Position numbers and translations under genes: made by a program
Source: Akkermansiaceae bacterium
GTDB taxonomy: Bacteria; Verrucomicrobiota; Verrucomicrobiia; Verrucomicrobiales; Akkermansiaceae
Assembly: GCA_019634595.1 (NCBI GenBank)
Contig: JAHCBC010000007.1
Span: 155,082-219,081 of the forward strand
Reading direction: 5' to 3'
Length of the DNA: 64,000 nucleotides
The notes under the pieces: generated by a model
The model's database searches: none
What the model was told of the DNA's origin: nothing
What the model saw: only the letters and a program-made list of their open reading frames with translations
Part shown: piece after piece, positions 1-8,340 of the stretch
Position numbering within the stretch: the first letter of the stretch is position 1
Layout of the letters: every line of letters starts with the position of its first letter

Positions 1-108
1 CACGCGCATCTTCGTCTCCCCCTCATGCCGGATTTCCACCGCGGCTCCATCCTTGCGAAGATAGGACCCATCCAAGGTGACGAAGAGGGTGTTCAGGTGG
101 CGTTTCAT
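1..108 (-). CDS. cas1: Cas1 integrase, N-terminal 36 residues only (type I-C)
   Basis: Only the first 36 codons are in the window; the gene runs off the left edge. The reading starts MKRHLNTLFVTLDGSYLRKD, which fits the N-terminal beta domain of type I-C Cas1, the metal-dependent integrase that inserts spacers together with Cas2. Its ATG overlaps the cas4 TGA as ATGA, so it is the next gene of the same operon and is probably translationally coupled. The catalytic part, cas2 and any CRISPR array must lie to the left. The call rests on the short N-terminus plus the context. Confidence 0.85.
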   Translation of the reverse strand, partial: MKRHLNTLFVTLDGSYLRKDGAAVEIRHEGETKMRV

Positions 109-743
109 GTTTCCTCGGAAAGAACCGCCCGGAGGCGCTGGCCAAACCAGGCTCCGGCACCCCGGCGGAACCTCAGTGCCTGCGGTTGGCAGAGATCCAG
201 AAGAGAGCACGCGCCACACCGTCTCGTCTCATACTCGGCGGGTGGGGTAAACCCGTCGCGAATGCAATCATGCACCGCAACCGCGGCAGCCGCCACCAAG
301 TCCCTCAGATCAGCATCGAAAGGGATCTCCATCCGCCTGCGCCGCTCTCCGTAGTAGAGGCAGCCGCCGGGAACGGAGGCGGACAGCATTTCCTCGAGAC
401 ACAGCGCCTGGGCGCAGAGCTGCACCTCGTCCGCCCGGTGGGACTTCGGCTTTCCCCTTTTGTATTCCACCGGAAGGATGCGTCCTCCGGGGTGGAATTC
501 CACCACGTCACATTCTCCAGCCAGTCCAAGCCGCAGCGAACGTACTGGCAGGCCACGCGTGATCCGCACTCCTTGGCGGGACTCGTCCGGGCCATCATGC
601 GCCCGGGCATGCATGACCCTCCCCTCCGCGGTGAATCGGTTCTCCGCCCAGGCCCTCTCCACATGGATCAGCGCACACTGCCGGGGGCAATACAGCCAAT
701 GCTGCAACGCCGATATGGGGATGAGCTGGTCCTCTCCGAACAT
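105..743 (-). CDS. cas4: Cas4 exonuclease (type I-C)
   Basis: 212 aa. Cas4 is a RecB-like nuclease with an iron-sulfur cluster that trims prespacers and helps choose PAM-proximal ends with Cas1-Cas2. The sequence shows an N-terminal Cys pair (C19 and C23, in YCPRQC), the nuclease core GECDVVEF followed by PVEYKRGK (the D...ExK signature), and a C-terminal Cys cluster (CGACSLLDLC), which together give the four-Cys Fe-S ligand set. It lies 22 bp downstream of cas7 and overlaps cas1 by four bases. Length and gene order are normal for subtype I-C. Confidence 0.95.
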   Translation of the reverse strand: MFGEDQLIPISALQHWLYCPRQCALIHVERAWAENRFTAEGRVMHARAHDGPDESRQGVRITRGLPVRSLRLGLAGECDVVEFHPGGRILPVEYKRGKPKSHRADEVQLCAQALCLEEMLSASVPGGCLYYGERRRRMEIPFDADLRDLVAAAAVAVHDCIRDGFTPPAEYETRRCGACSLLDLCQPQALRFRRGAGAWFGQRLRAVLSEET

Positions 744-765
744 GGGGTAATCCGGGCGCGGTCCG

Positions 766-1623
766 TTACAAGCGTTCGATGACTTCTACACCCGCCGGGA
801 TGGCAGTGCGGTCGATGGAAACCACGTAATCAGAGAAAGACCGGGGTGCCTCCACCCCGTCTTTCTTTTTCACGGACACCGCGTCGAACAGCTTGTGGCT
901 GGGCGCTGCCCCGAGGGCCGTGTCATGTTTGAAAACGATGAGGCTGCGGGGGCTCATACTCCCCGCTGGGCGGGCGGCGGACTGGTCGAACTGAAACGCG
1001 TTCTCCAACGCCTGGAACAGGAGTTCCAAATCCTCATCCCCGAAGCCTGTTTGCTTCGCCAGAAACGGATTCACGAAACCGTGCGCCTTGTAGAGCCCGT
1101 ATGGCACCGTGAACTTCCTGCCCATGGTCCGCTCCTTCTCCGCGTCCTTTTCGTTGGTCACTGAGGAACGGGTGATGGCGTGCTCGCTGGACACGATGGG
1201 GTCGATGGAGCGCGCGAATGAGATCTGCACCGGTCCCCGGACCTGGCCGCAGTTGACATCGGTTGACATCACCGCGCCGAATGTTCGCACATCGTAGTAA
1301 TTCTTCGCCATCCATTGGGTGGCCTCATCTTTCTTTCCGTCCTTCGGGGTTTTCGACTCTTTCTCGGGAATGCCCACCGCCTCATGCGCTTCCTTGTGCT
1401 GGTTGTTGAGGACGGCGCCATCGGTAAAATAAATGCGCTTCCCGTCCGCACCGTCTGCAGTCATCGCGACAAAGTTGCGGATCTTGCGCTTCAGGCAGAC
1501 ATCGGTGACGAGACCCTGGCCGGTCTCCACGTCGATGCGCGGCAGGTTGCCAGCGTCAGGGTCTCCGTTCGGATTGGCATCCTGCGCGTCGAAAAGGTAG
1601 AGGAAGTCGTAGCGATGGTTCAT
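766..1623 (-). CDS. cas7: Cas7 (Csd2) Cascade backbone subunit, type I-C
   Basis: 285 aa. This is the RAMP-fold protein that polymerises along the crRNA to form the backbone of the type I-C surveillance complex. The N-terminus (FLYLFDAQDANPNGDPD) and the central stretch QVRGPVQISFARSIDPI followed by HAITRSS are typical of the Csd2/Csh2 family. The gene starts 55 bp after cas8c and is intact. The order cas5-cas8-cas7-cas4 is the subtype I-C arrangement. Confidence 0.95.
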   Translation of the reverse strand: MNHRYDFLYLFDAQDANPNGDPDAGNLPRIDVETGQGLVTDVCLKRKIRNFVAMTADGADGKRIYFTDGAVLNNQHKEAHEAVGIPEKESKTPKDGKKDEATQWMAKNYYDVRTFGAVMSTDVNCGQVRGPVQISFARSIDPIVSSEHAITRSSVTNEKDAEKERTMGRKFTVPYGLYKAHGFVNPFLAKQTGFGDEDLELLFQALENAFQFDQSAARPAGSMSPRSLIVFKHDTALGAAPSHKLFDAVSVKKKDGVEAPRSFSDYVVSIDRTAIPAGVEVIERL

Positions 1624-1678
1624 GGTTTCGGGAATGAAGTGAGAGTGGTTGCGTGATTCAGTGGGGTTGCAGGGAGGA

Positions 1679-2047
1679 TCAGTCTCCCTTGTTTCCTTCT
1701 TTCTTGGTGAAGAAGTCCTTTCGCTGGTGGTAGTAGCCGATCGCGAAGATACCTTGGTTTTTCAGGGAGAGCTGGTTGGGGAAACCTCTGCCATCCAATC
1801 CTGCAAGAACGTCCTGAATCAATCGTTCACGGTTCAGCTTAGCACCACCGTTCAGCTTGGCCAGATGGTGCTGGTACGTCCGGAGAATCCTCGGAAAAAC
1901 ACTGGCCGGCGTGGCGGAGGCGCTGCTGTAGAACTTTTCGCGGATGCCTGCATTGATAGGGCCTAGAGCATCTTCCTGGGTTTTCTCCAGCACGGCGAAA
2001 AGCCTGCCAAGGCGATAGGGGGGATCGGTGTTTTCTGGATCTAACAT
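1679..2047 (-). CDS. Possible internal translation product Cas11c (small subunit)
   Basis: In known I-C systems the small subunit Cas11c is made from an internal start inside cas8c. Here an in-frame ATG at 2047-2045 begins MLDPENTDPPYRLGRLFAVL and would give a 122-residue mostly helical protein sharing the cas8c stop. The position and the phrase YRLGRLFAVLE match the place where Cas11c starts in characterised systems. I see no strong Shine-Dalgarno upstream, so the start is inferred from family knowledge rather than from a clear signal. Confidence 0.5.
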   Translation of the reverse strand: MLDPENTDPPYRLGRLFAVLEKTQEDALGPINAGIREKFYSSASATPASVFPRILRTYQHHLAKLNGGAKLNRERLIQDVLAGLDGRGFPNQLSLKNQGIFAIGYYHQRKDFFTKKEGNKGD

Positions 2048-3439
2048 GACGGGTATATCGATTTGATGATTGCGGACAAGGACGGCCTTCAGTGTGGCGG
2101 AGCGGAGGTAATTGATGGTCCGGTCCGCATGGATCCGGCGGATGACCGCCGAGAAGAGTCCCTCCGGATACGACGTACCCTCCACGATGGCCCGGGTGAG
2201 CGCACCGCCAAGGAGGGGCGGAATCTCATCCGCCACACGGGCGGTCTCACGCAGGATTTGCCAGATGGCGGGAAACGCCGGATCTGCGAACCTTTTTCCG
2301 ATTGGCTCCGTGAACTGCCGGACCATCTCGATACAACGGTGATGCTCATGCAGTTTCTCCAGCAAATCCGCCGTGGTGGACCGGTGGAAAAAGCGGATGG
2401 AGACACGCGCCGCGTTCGGTGCCAGACCCAGGATGAAGAAGGGAGTTTCGGATTCCCCTTGTTCCACATATCCACCACCGGATCTCACAGCCTCCAGCAG
2501 GTGCCGCATCTGGTCGCGTCTCGTCGCATCCTGGGTTTCCTCCACCGCCTGGGAGCCTCCGGAAAAAACGTCCGCAAGTAGATCTTCCAGCAATGTTCGC
2601 TTCTCCGTCCAGAAAACCGCGGTGGTGTCCCCGATGCGGAGGCGATGTTTCTTCGCCTGTGGCCCGGTCAGGAGAGAGTTCAGTGCGGTGCCGTATTGGA
2701 AGGCAACCTCACCGCTGACGGGGGCATTGAAACTCTGGGTCTTCCCGTAGGATTCATAAGCGGCGGCATTGAAGGATACCAGCGATGCTCCCGCAGCCTG
2801 CGAGCCTGTCACGCCCTTGATCTTCGGATGAAGTCGGGCGGGAGACGACATACTACCGGTCACCAGACACTGCTCCGCTTCCTGATCCCCTTCCCCACCC
2901 TTCTCCAGCGTTCCGCGCCACCATTCCTGGACCTTTTTCGACTCATGCACCGCGCGCTTCTCTCCCCGGATGCCGAAAATTCCGAAACCCGTTCCAACCT
3001 CATTGAGCCTGGGATACTCCGCGATCCGCACGGGATCCCACTGCTCCAGAAATCGGCAGACCGCGGAAAACCCCGGATCCTCGATGGTTTTTTCCAACTC
3101 AAGGTGGCGTTGACGCAGTGCCTCGAAGCGCTTCTCCCCGAAGCCCGCGGGCTTGTCCTCCGGTTGTCGGCCCAGCAGATAAGTCTGGTTGTCCCATAGC
3201 AGCCCGGGATTGATGCCGGAGCCGGACGGTTTTGCCTCCCCCGGTACCAGCATCACCGTGTTCTGCGGCCTGCCTCTCTCATCCGGCGTGCGGGCGTCCT
3301 GGATGTCATGGAGAGTGCCATCCGCCTCCAGTACGATCCGGAAGCTGATCTTCTGAGGGGAGAAGCCCGGTGGGGCGATTTCATAGGCGGCATCGCCCGC
3401 CAACCGGTCGTAGAGTTCGTTGAGAGCCTGGAGGATCAT
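1679..3439 (-). CDS. cas8c: Cas8c (Csd1) large subunit, type I-C
   Basis: 586 aa. Cas8c recognises the PAM and contacts the target in the I-C Cascade. The protein starts MILQALNELYDRLAGD, contains LLWDNQTYLLGRQPED and VFWTEKRTLLEDLLADVF, and ends with the lysine-rich tail DFFTKKEGNKGD, all consistent with the Csd1 family. Its ATG overlaps the cas5 stop (ATGA). Length is normal and no lesion is seen. The C-terminal part probably doubles as a separate Cas11c product (see the internal start). Confidence 0.95.
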   Translation of the reverse strand: MILQALNELYDRLAGDAAYEIAPPGFSPQKISFRIVLEADGTLHDIQDARTPDERGRPQNTVMLVPGEAKPSGSGINPGLLWDNQTYLLGRQPEDKPAGFGEKRFEALRQRHLELEKTIEDPGFSAVCRFLEQWDPVRIAEYPRLNEVGTGFGIFGIRGEKRAVHESKKVQEWWRGTLEKGGEGDQEAEQCLVTGSMSSPARLHPKIKGVTGSQAAGASLVSFNAAAYESYGKTQSFNAPVSGEVAFQYGTALNSLLTGPQAKKHRLRIGDTTAVFWTEKRTLLEDLLADVFSGGSQAVEETQDATRRDQMRHLLEAVRSGGGYVEQGESETPFFILGLAPNAARVSIRFFHRSTTADLLEKLHEHHRCIEMVRQFTEPIGKRFADPAFPAIWQILRETARVADEIPPLLGGALTRAIVEGTSYPEGLFSAVIRRIHADRTINYLRSATLKAVLVRNHQIDIPVMLDPENTDPPYRLGRLFAVLEKTQEDALGPINAGIREKFYSSASATPASVFPRILRTYQHHLAKLNGGAKLNRERLIQDVLAGLDGRGFPNQLSLKNQGIFAIGYYHQRKDFFTKKEGNKGD

Positions 3440-4164
3440 GGCCTGATGGCGAATGGGAGTTCCGGCACGTGGATCACGCCGTCCGTCATCACGGGACGGA
3501 AGAAATGCGGTGTGGTGGAGCGGACCCTGTTGGTGGAACGGTCCGCATCGAACTCAATGTCATGGAGCATGAAGCCGAGATCCTTCGGCCCCATGAGTGA
3601 GACATCAGGCGGAGGAATGTCCGATTCATCCTCGATGAGTTCGAAACGCACCGGGAACTCCCGGCAGCCGAAATACGGCTGGTGGAATGCCTGCCCTTTC
3701 CGCGCCCGCCGCTTGAACATGTCCAGGTGTTTGCCCACCGCCTCATTCTCCGGCGATGGAGCGCCGCCCTTTTCCACCCGCGGGTCCAGCACCCGGATGT
3801 GCGCCCGGATCAGGTAGGCAACATCCTTGAGCAAAAGGGACGCCCGCTGCTGGCGGTCACCCGCCACGTCCAGGGTAGGTCGTATCTCCGGGTTCTTCAT
3901 CGCCGCATTCACCCCGGATGCGCCCTTCACCGAAATTTTCGACGCGATCTCATTGCGGCGGATATTGGTGAACCGGATCGGGTTCAGCACATGGATCTCA
4001 TCAATGGTCCACCGGATCTGTGGCTTCCAATAGATTGCCTCCAGAATGCCCCGGGCGGCGGAAGGCGTCATCACATCATAAGAAACGCGCTCCACCTTCA
4101 TCTCCGGCCGCGAAAACAGGGCGTAGTCTCCGGAAACTTTGAGAAATATGCCAAACTTACCCAT
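3436..4164 (-). CDS. cas5: Cas5c (Cas5d) crRNA-processing RAMP protein
   Basis: 242 aa. In subtype I-C, which lacks Cas6, Cas5 is the pre-crRNA endonuclease and caps the 5' handle. Visible landmarks are KVSGDYALFSRPEMKVERVS at the N-terminus, TPSAARGILEAIYWKP (the typical Cas5 helix) and REFPVRFELIEDE. No cas6 gene is present, which agrees with this role. It overlaps cas8c by ATGA and is separated from cas3 by 192 bp in which I see no gene. Confidence 0.95.
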   Translation of the reverse strand: MGKFGIFLKVSGDYALFSRPEMKVERVSYDVMTPSAARGILEAIYWKPQIRWTIDEIHVLNPIRFTNIRRNEIASKISVKGASGVNAAMKNPEIRPTLDVAGDRQQRASLLLKDVAYLIRAHIRVLDPRVEKGGAPSPENEAVGKHLDMFKRRARKGQAFHQPYFGCREFPVRFELIEDESDIPPPDVSLMGPKDLGFMLHDIEFDADRSTNRVRSTTPHFFRPVMTDGVIHVPELPFAIRP

Positions 4165-4356
4165 TTCCGATAGATCAACTGACAGGAAAGCATTCCGTCA
4201 AACAATTCCATCTCCCGATCCAACGAAATATTGACTACCAAATTTTCTACCGGAGCAGACTCGCTCGCTCCGGCAGAAAATAGGGCGAGAACCAATTAAA
4301 GGATTTACCGAACGTGTAGGGGGATCAGCAAAAGTCGCAGCCCTCTTGCCATGATT

Positions 4357-6675
4357 TCATATGATCAGTTTCTTTCGTGACTCTTCCGCATCATCAAAAA
4401 TCAGCCCATACCCATCCGAATAATTCAATTCTCTGGAAACCAGGACATGGAACTGTCCGTCCCGCACCGCCTCAAGCGAACGGATGTTCCGGTCCCTCTC
4501 ACTCTCACGAATCTGGACGGTGTATCGCTGTAGCCCGCGGAGTAGATCCCTGTTCAGCGGGACAGCCGGATTACGCAGTTTTTCAATCAGCACGTGGGCC
4601 TTCTCATCGAAATCAATGATGACAGGAACCTGACCTCCATCGATCAGCCAAAACTTCTCCGCGACGGTTTTGTATTGGAATTTGAGTGGCAAGCTACGGT
4701 CTTGGGGTTCCATGCGGAAACTGTCCCCTTCCATAATCCCCTTGGAGTCCCACCGGCCCTTCTGGCGGTAGTAGTACAGGTCAAAGTAGCTCCGGATCGC
4801 ATCTTCACCCAAGAGATCGGGAAAGAGCCCAATGACCTCCTTGGCAACTTGCGCCGTGTCCCTGAAATAGGCTTCACCTCCGTCATCCTCCGGCTCGAAA
4901 ACATAGGTTTGGCAAAGGGGATGGTGTCCGTTGCGGTTGCACCGGCCTGCCGCCTGCGCGATGGAGTCCAACCCGGCGAGCGACCGATAAACCACCGGAA
5001 AGTCCACATCCACACCCGCCTCGATGAGCTGGGTGGAGATCACCCTAACCGGCAGGCCGTCCTGAAGCCTTCCCCGGATTGTGCGGAGGATCTCCAGGCG
5101 ATGCGCCGGGCACATGAGCGCGGAAAGATGGAAATTCCCCTCACCTTCGCCCAACAGGCGGAACAACTCCTGCGCGTGCCTCCTGCGGTTGACGATGCAC
5201 AGCACCTGATGATGCCCTGCCAGACGTCCGGCAAGCTCTGCATCAGACATCCTGCCGACCGGGACCACCTCCACCCGCTTCAGCGCATCGAAGAGTGCAG
5301 TGGTGTCCCGGATGATCTCCCGGCAGCCGTCCAGGCCTATGGGAAACTCCTTTTCATCCTGCCGGATGGCCGGCTGCGTGGCGGTACATAGCACCACCGT
5401 CGTCTGGTAATGTGAGGAAAGCTCACGTAGCACACGGAGGCAGGGACTGAGAAAATCGACCGGCAGGGTCTGCGCCTCATCCAGGATCACCACGGAGTTC
5501 GCGATGTTATGGAGCTTGCGGCATCGGGAAGTTTTCGCGGCGAAAAGGGATTCGTAGAATTGCACCGCCGTCGTGATGATGATCGGCGCATCCCAATTTT
5601 CCGCAGCCAGCCGGGAACGCTCCGTATCGTGCTCCGGCGAAAGGTTCGAATGGTGCTCGATGAGCGGGAGGAAAGAGTCGATGCGGAGCGGATCGACGAT
5701 ACTGCGGATGACCTCCGCGTTTTGTTCGATGATCGAGGTGAAGGGAACCACGAAGATCACCCGCTTCTTTCCGTGTGTGATCGCATGGCGGAGGGCGAAC
5801 ACGAGCGACGAAAGAGTCTTCCCTCCCCCAGTGGGCACCGTGAGGGTGAAAAGGCCCGGCGGCCAGGATGCCGCTGACCGGCAATCCTCCGCGACGCGCT
5901 TTCGCTGGACAGCCACCACATCTTCCGGAGCAGGCTCACCGAACTCCCGTATCCTCACCTCCACTCGTTCCAGAATATCCGGTAACGCCGAATCAGGAAT
6001 TCGGTTCCGAACACCCCTGCGATCCGGATCCATGAATGCTTCCGTCGCCAGGAAATCCGCATCCACCAAGCAGGAAAACAGCATGCGTGTGAAAAACCCC
6101 ACGGAAAACGGATCCCTGTCGAGGAAAGGCGGGAACGGCGGGATGGCAGGAGATGTGATCTCCACAGGAAGATCCCCCACCTCCGGCAGATCTCGCTTCT
6201 TCAGCCTGGCATCCAGACACGCTTTCCCAAGCTCCCCCGACGTCGCATCCAGAAGCCCCGAATGATGGGAGGCGATCACATTGGCAAGGACCTGCCCCGC
6301 GAACCAGTGTTTCCCGACCGCGAAGCGGGCTCCGGCGGTGGCATGATCAAGCTTCCCGTTCACATCCGCCTCATGTGGATCGCACTTTGAGAGCAGATAG
6401 GCCTGCCATTCTTCGGGAAATTTACCCAAATCATGCCACAATCCGGCCAGATAACCCCAGCCTGACGCGGCTGCGGAGTCGTCTCCCCCCGGGAACAATG
6501 CTCCAGCAAATGTGGCACATAAGGATGCCACTTTATTGAGATGTCCATGATCCGGAAGGAGCAGCCGGCATGCTTCGCAAGCTCCACGATCACCGCTGCT
6601 ACCGCTGTCCGCGCAGGATGTGAAAAGCGGCTCCATCTCTCCACCCTCCGGAGCGCTGTGAGCGAATCGATTCAT
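4357..6675 (-). CDS. cas3: Cas3 helicase-nuclease (HD + DExD/H), type I
   Basis: 772 aa. Cas3 is recruited by Cascade and degrades target DNA with an HD nuclease driven by an SF2 helicase. The order is HD nuclease then helicase: WHDLGK places the HD pair at residues 81-82, VIASHHSG follows at about 133, Walker A is PTGGGKT (281-287), Walker B is DEAQ (399-402), and motif VI is QAAGRCNRNG. All catalytic motifs are present. It is the first cas gene in the operon. The start at 6675 gives a Cys/Gly-rich N-terminus of about 35 residues before the HD domain, so a slightly later start is possible. Confidence 0.95.
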   Translation of the reverse strand: MNRFAHSAPEGGEMEPLFTSCADSGSSGDRGACEACRLLLPDHGHLNKVASLCATFAGALFPGGDDSAAASGWGYLAGLWHDLGKFPEEWQAYLLSKCDPHEADVNGKLDHATAGARFAVGKHWFAGQVLANVIASHHSGLLDATSGELGKACLDARLKKRDLPEVGDLPVEITSPAIPPFPPFLDRDPFSVGFFTRMLFSCLVDADFLATEAFMDPDRRGVRNRIPDSALPDILERVEVRIREFGEPAPEDVVAVQRKRVAEDCRSAASWPPGLFTLTVPTGGGKTLSSLVFALRHAITHGKKRVIFVVPFTSIIEQNAEVIRSIVDPLRIDSFLPLIEHHSNLSPEHDTERSRLAAENWDAPIIITTAVQFYESLFAAKTSRCRKLHNIANSVVILDEAQTLPVDFLSPCLRVLRELSSHYQTTVVLCTATQPAIRQDEKEFPIGLDGCREIIRDTTALFDALKRVEVVPVGRMSDAELAGRLAGHHQVLCIVNRRRHAQELFRLLGEGEGNFHLSALMCPAHRLEILRTIRGRLQDGLPVRVISTQLIEAGVDVDFPVVYRSLAGLDSIAQAAGRCNRNGHHPLCQTYVFEPEDDGGEAYFRDTAQVAKEVIGLFPDLLGEDAIRSYFDLYYYRQKGRWDSKGIMEGDSFRMEPQDRSLPLKFQYKTVAEKFWLIDGGQVPVIIDFDEKAHVLIEKLRNPAVPLNRDLLRGLQRYTVQIRESERDRNIRSLEAVRDGQFHVLVSRELNYSDGYGLIFDDAEESRKKLII

Positions 6676-6820
6676 GAAATCATATCATTGACCGAAACAC
6701 TCCAATGCAAGTCTCCCTGATTCTTCGATCCGGTGAAATCCGAATCTCAATAGTTACCAATGCCCTCTATAGATCGCCGGCATTGGGTTTCGCTCTCCAA
6801 AATCACCCATGGAGTCATAA

Positions 6821-6840
6821 CCTGGGGCACGGAACCCAGG
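6821..6840 (-). terminator. Weak terminator-like hairpin after the 6855 gene
   Basis: CCTGGG and CCCAGG form a 6-bp stem around an 8-base loop, 15 bp past the stop of the three-gene membrane operon and before cas3. There is no clear U-tract, so termination is a guess from position. Confidence 0.3.
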
Positions 6841-6854
6841 GTCCGATGTGCTGT

Positions 6855-7544
6855 TCACCTTCGCTCCCGATTCCGACTGAGACTGCTTCGGCTACCTGTC
6901 CAGACCAAGGACATCACTGTATCTCCGTAGGGATAATGCGATGCCGTGGAAGGGATTGCCAGGACCGCATAGTTCCGGTCCTTCATCGTGGCGTTCCAAG
7001 CCCTGAGCGCCTCGTTGTTCAGATCCTCACGGCTTTTCCCACTGGGAGCCTCCACCTGTTGCGGGGAAGAATTTGCACTGCCAACCCCATAGAAATGGTC
7101 GAACGGAGAGCAGCTGTTACTGTTCCTGTATTCCGGATCAGGCACCGAAACATCCATTTCCTGCCCTTCACTAATGGGGCGTATGGTAGTCCCCCGGATG
7201 ACCGACTCCTCCAACTGCCTGGCGTAGGCATCCACGATCCGGAGTTCATCCCTCCAGGCCATCAAATCACCGTCCTCTTCCCTCCCCTCATTCAGACCGG
7301 ACACGATATCCTCACGGCTCATATGGCGCATGGCGGATCGTGTGCTCTCAGCGACCATGCTGATGTCGTCCACCCAGTTCGGTCCCGCGACGGATTGTAA
7401 CGGAAGCACCACCTGGGCTCTGAACTCCCCCTCCTCAGTGAGGCTCGCAGTCAGGGTGAAAGTCAGCACCACCACGCCTGTGTACCGGCAGATGGCAGCC
7501 GCGATCCTCGCCCAACGAAGCAGTTTCTCACGGTCCAATTTCAT
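6855..7544 (-). CDS. Unrecognised single-pass membrane protein
   Basis: 229 aa; I do not recognise a family. Residues 10-32 (RWARIAAAICRYTGVVVLTF and following) form one transmembrane segment or uncleaved signal. The rest is a hydrophilic, presumably extracytoplasmic domain with several helical stretches and a basic C-terminus. Its ATG overlaps the stop of the upstream gene (ATGA at 7544-7541), so it is the last member of a coupled three-gene operon on the cas strand, about 180 bp from cas3. Nothing links it to CRISPR except position. Confidence 0.6.
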   Translation of the reverse strand: MKLDREKLLRWARIAAAICRYTGVVVLTFTLTASLTEEGEFRAQVVLPLQSVAGPNWVDDISMVAESTRSAMRHMSREDIVSGLNEGREEDGDLMAWRDELRIVDAYARQLEESVIRGTTIRPISEGQEMDVSVPDPEYRNSNSCSPFDHFYGVGSANSSPQQVEAPSGKSREDLNNEALRAWNATMKDRNYAVLAIPSTASHYPYGDTVMSLVWTGSRSSLSRNRERR

Positions 7545-8074
7545 CGACTTGGAGCGGATGTGGTTTTCGCGGAATCATCCGACAGCTTCCAGAGTCCCCA
7601 GCAGACTCCCCCGATCAGGAAGCCGATCCACGGGAAAATGAGGGAGAAGACGAAACCACCAATAGCAACGACCGTATCGAGGCCGTTGTTCTTCCGCTTG
7701 ATCTTCTCGATCAGGGTTCCAGCGTGATAGGCGAGGAACACTCCTGAAGTCAGACGGAGCAGGGTCTGGAACACGTAGTAGAAGAACCCACGCTCCCCTC
7801 TCCTTTCTTCACGCTGGGCTCCTTGGTAGCCGTAGCCGTATGTTTTGCCACCGGACCTACCTGCCGCTGAGAAAAGGTCATCCAGGAAGCTGAATCTGGA
7901 GGCAAGGTAGCTAGGAACATGGACCTTGGCGGAGATGGTGCCATTTGGCCCTCCAGAGGCCTCACAAGGGCCTGTCAGGCAGAGGGTGGCACAGAGTACC
8001 ACAATGACGGCCATCAGCCTGGAGACGCTGCTGCAGTCCATTCCTTGGCGCTTGGTTTCTTCGTTCGCTTTCAT
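7541..8074 (-). CDS. Unrecognised membrane protein with signal sequence and C-terminal TM pair
   Basis: 177 aa. I start it at the ATG at 8074-8072 because that ATG overlaps the stop of the zinc-ribbon gene (ATGA); a longer reading to 8344 would run through that gene. The N-terminus has a hydrophobic signal/anchor ending near GPCEASGGPNG. A Gly/Tyr-rich stretch (GGKTYGYGYQG) follows, then a hydrophobic region near FYYVFQTLLRLTSGVFLAYH, a basic loop (EKIKRKNNG) and two further hydrophobic segments to the C-terminus. No known family recognised. Confidence 0.6.
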   Translation of the reverse strand: MKANEETKRQGMDCSSVSRLMAVIVVLCATLCLTGPCEASGGPNGTISAKVHVPSYLASRFSFLDDLFSAAGRSGGKTYGYGYQGAQREERRGERGFFYYVFQTLLRLTSGVFLAYHAGTLIEKIKRKNNGLDTVVAIGGFVFSLIFPWIGFLIGGVCWGLWKLSDDSAKTTSAPSR

Positions 8075-8331
8075 GGTTGATCGGTCCGTGGATTCCCCCA
8101 CTTGTCCATCCGCTGACCGCACTTTTCGCAAGTCCATCCTCCCCACATGAACTCCTCCTTGTCCTTGGGCTTCCGGAAGGCGGGTGCTTCCGTTCCACAT
8201 CCGCAGCATTTGACCCGCTTGAGATTCACTCCAGCCGCTCCCTTTGATCGTGTCGCCCTGACCACCAGCACGATGCCTCCCACCACCAGGGCGAGTTTCA
8301 CAATGCCAATGAGTATTCCGAAGAGGTCCAT
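8071..8331 (-). CDS. Small membrane-anchored zinc-ribbon protein
   Basis: 86 aa. An N-terminal transmembrane segment (LIGIVKLALVVGGIVLVV) is followed by a two-knuckle zinc ribbon: CCGCG at about 42-46 and CEKCG at about 71-75, separated by a lysine/glutamate-rich linker. Such membrane-tethered ribbons are usually scaffolds; no enzymatic role is visible. It is the first gene of a three-gene operon joined by ATGA overlaps and begins 9 bp after the stop of the pseudogene upstream. Confidence 0.65.
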   Translation of the reverse strand: MDLFGILIGIVKLALVVGGIVLVVRATRSKGAAGVNLKRVKCCGCGTEAPAFRKPKDKEEFMWGGWTCEKCGQRMDKWGNPRTDQP

Positions 8332-8340
8332 AGCCGTGGT

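Noticed and set aside
4165..4356. Possible CRISPR leader or array between cas5 and cas3
   Set aside because: No direct repeats with regular spacing were seen here or anywhere else in the window.
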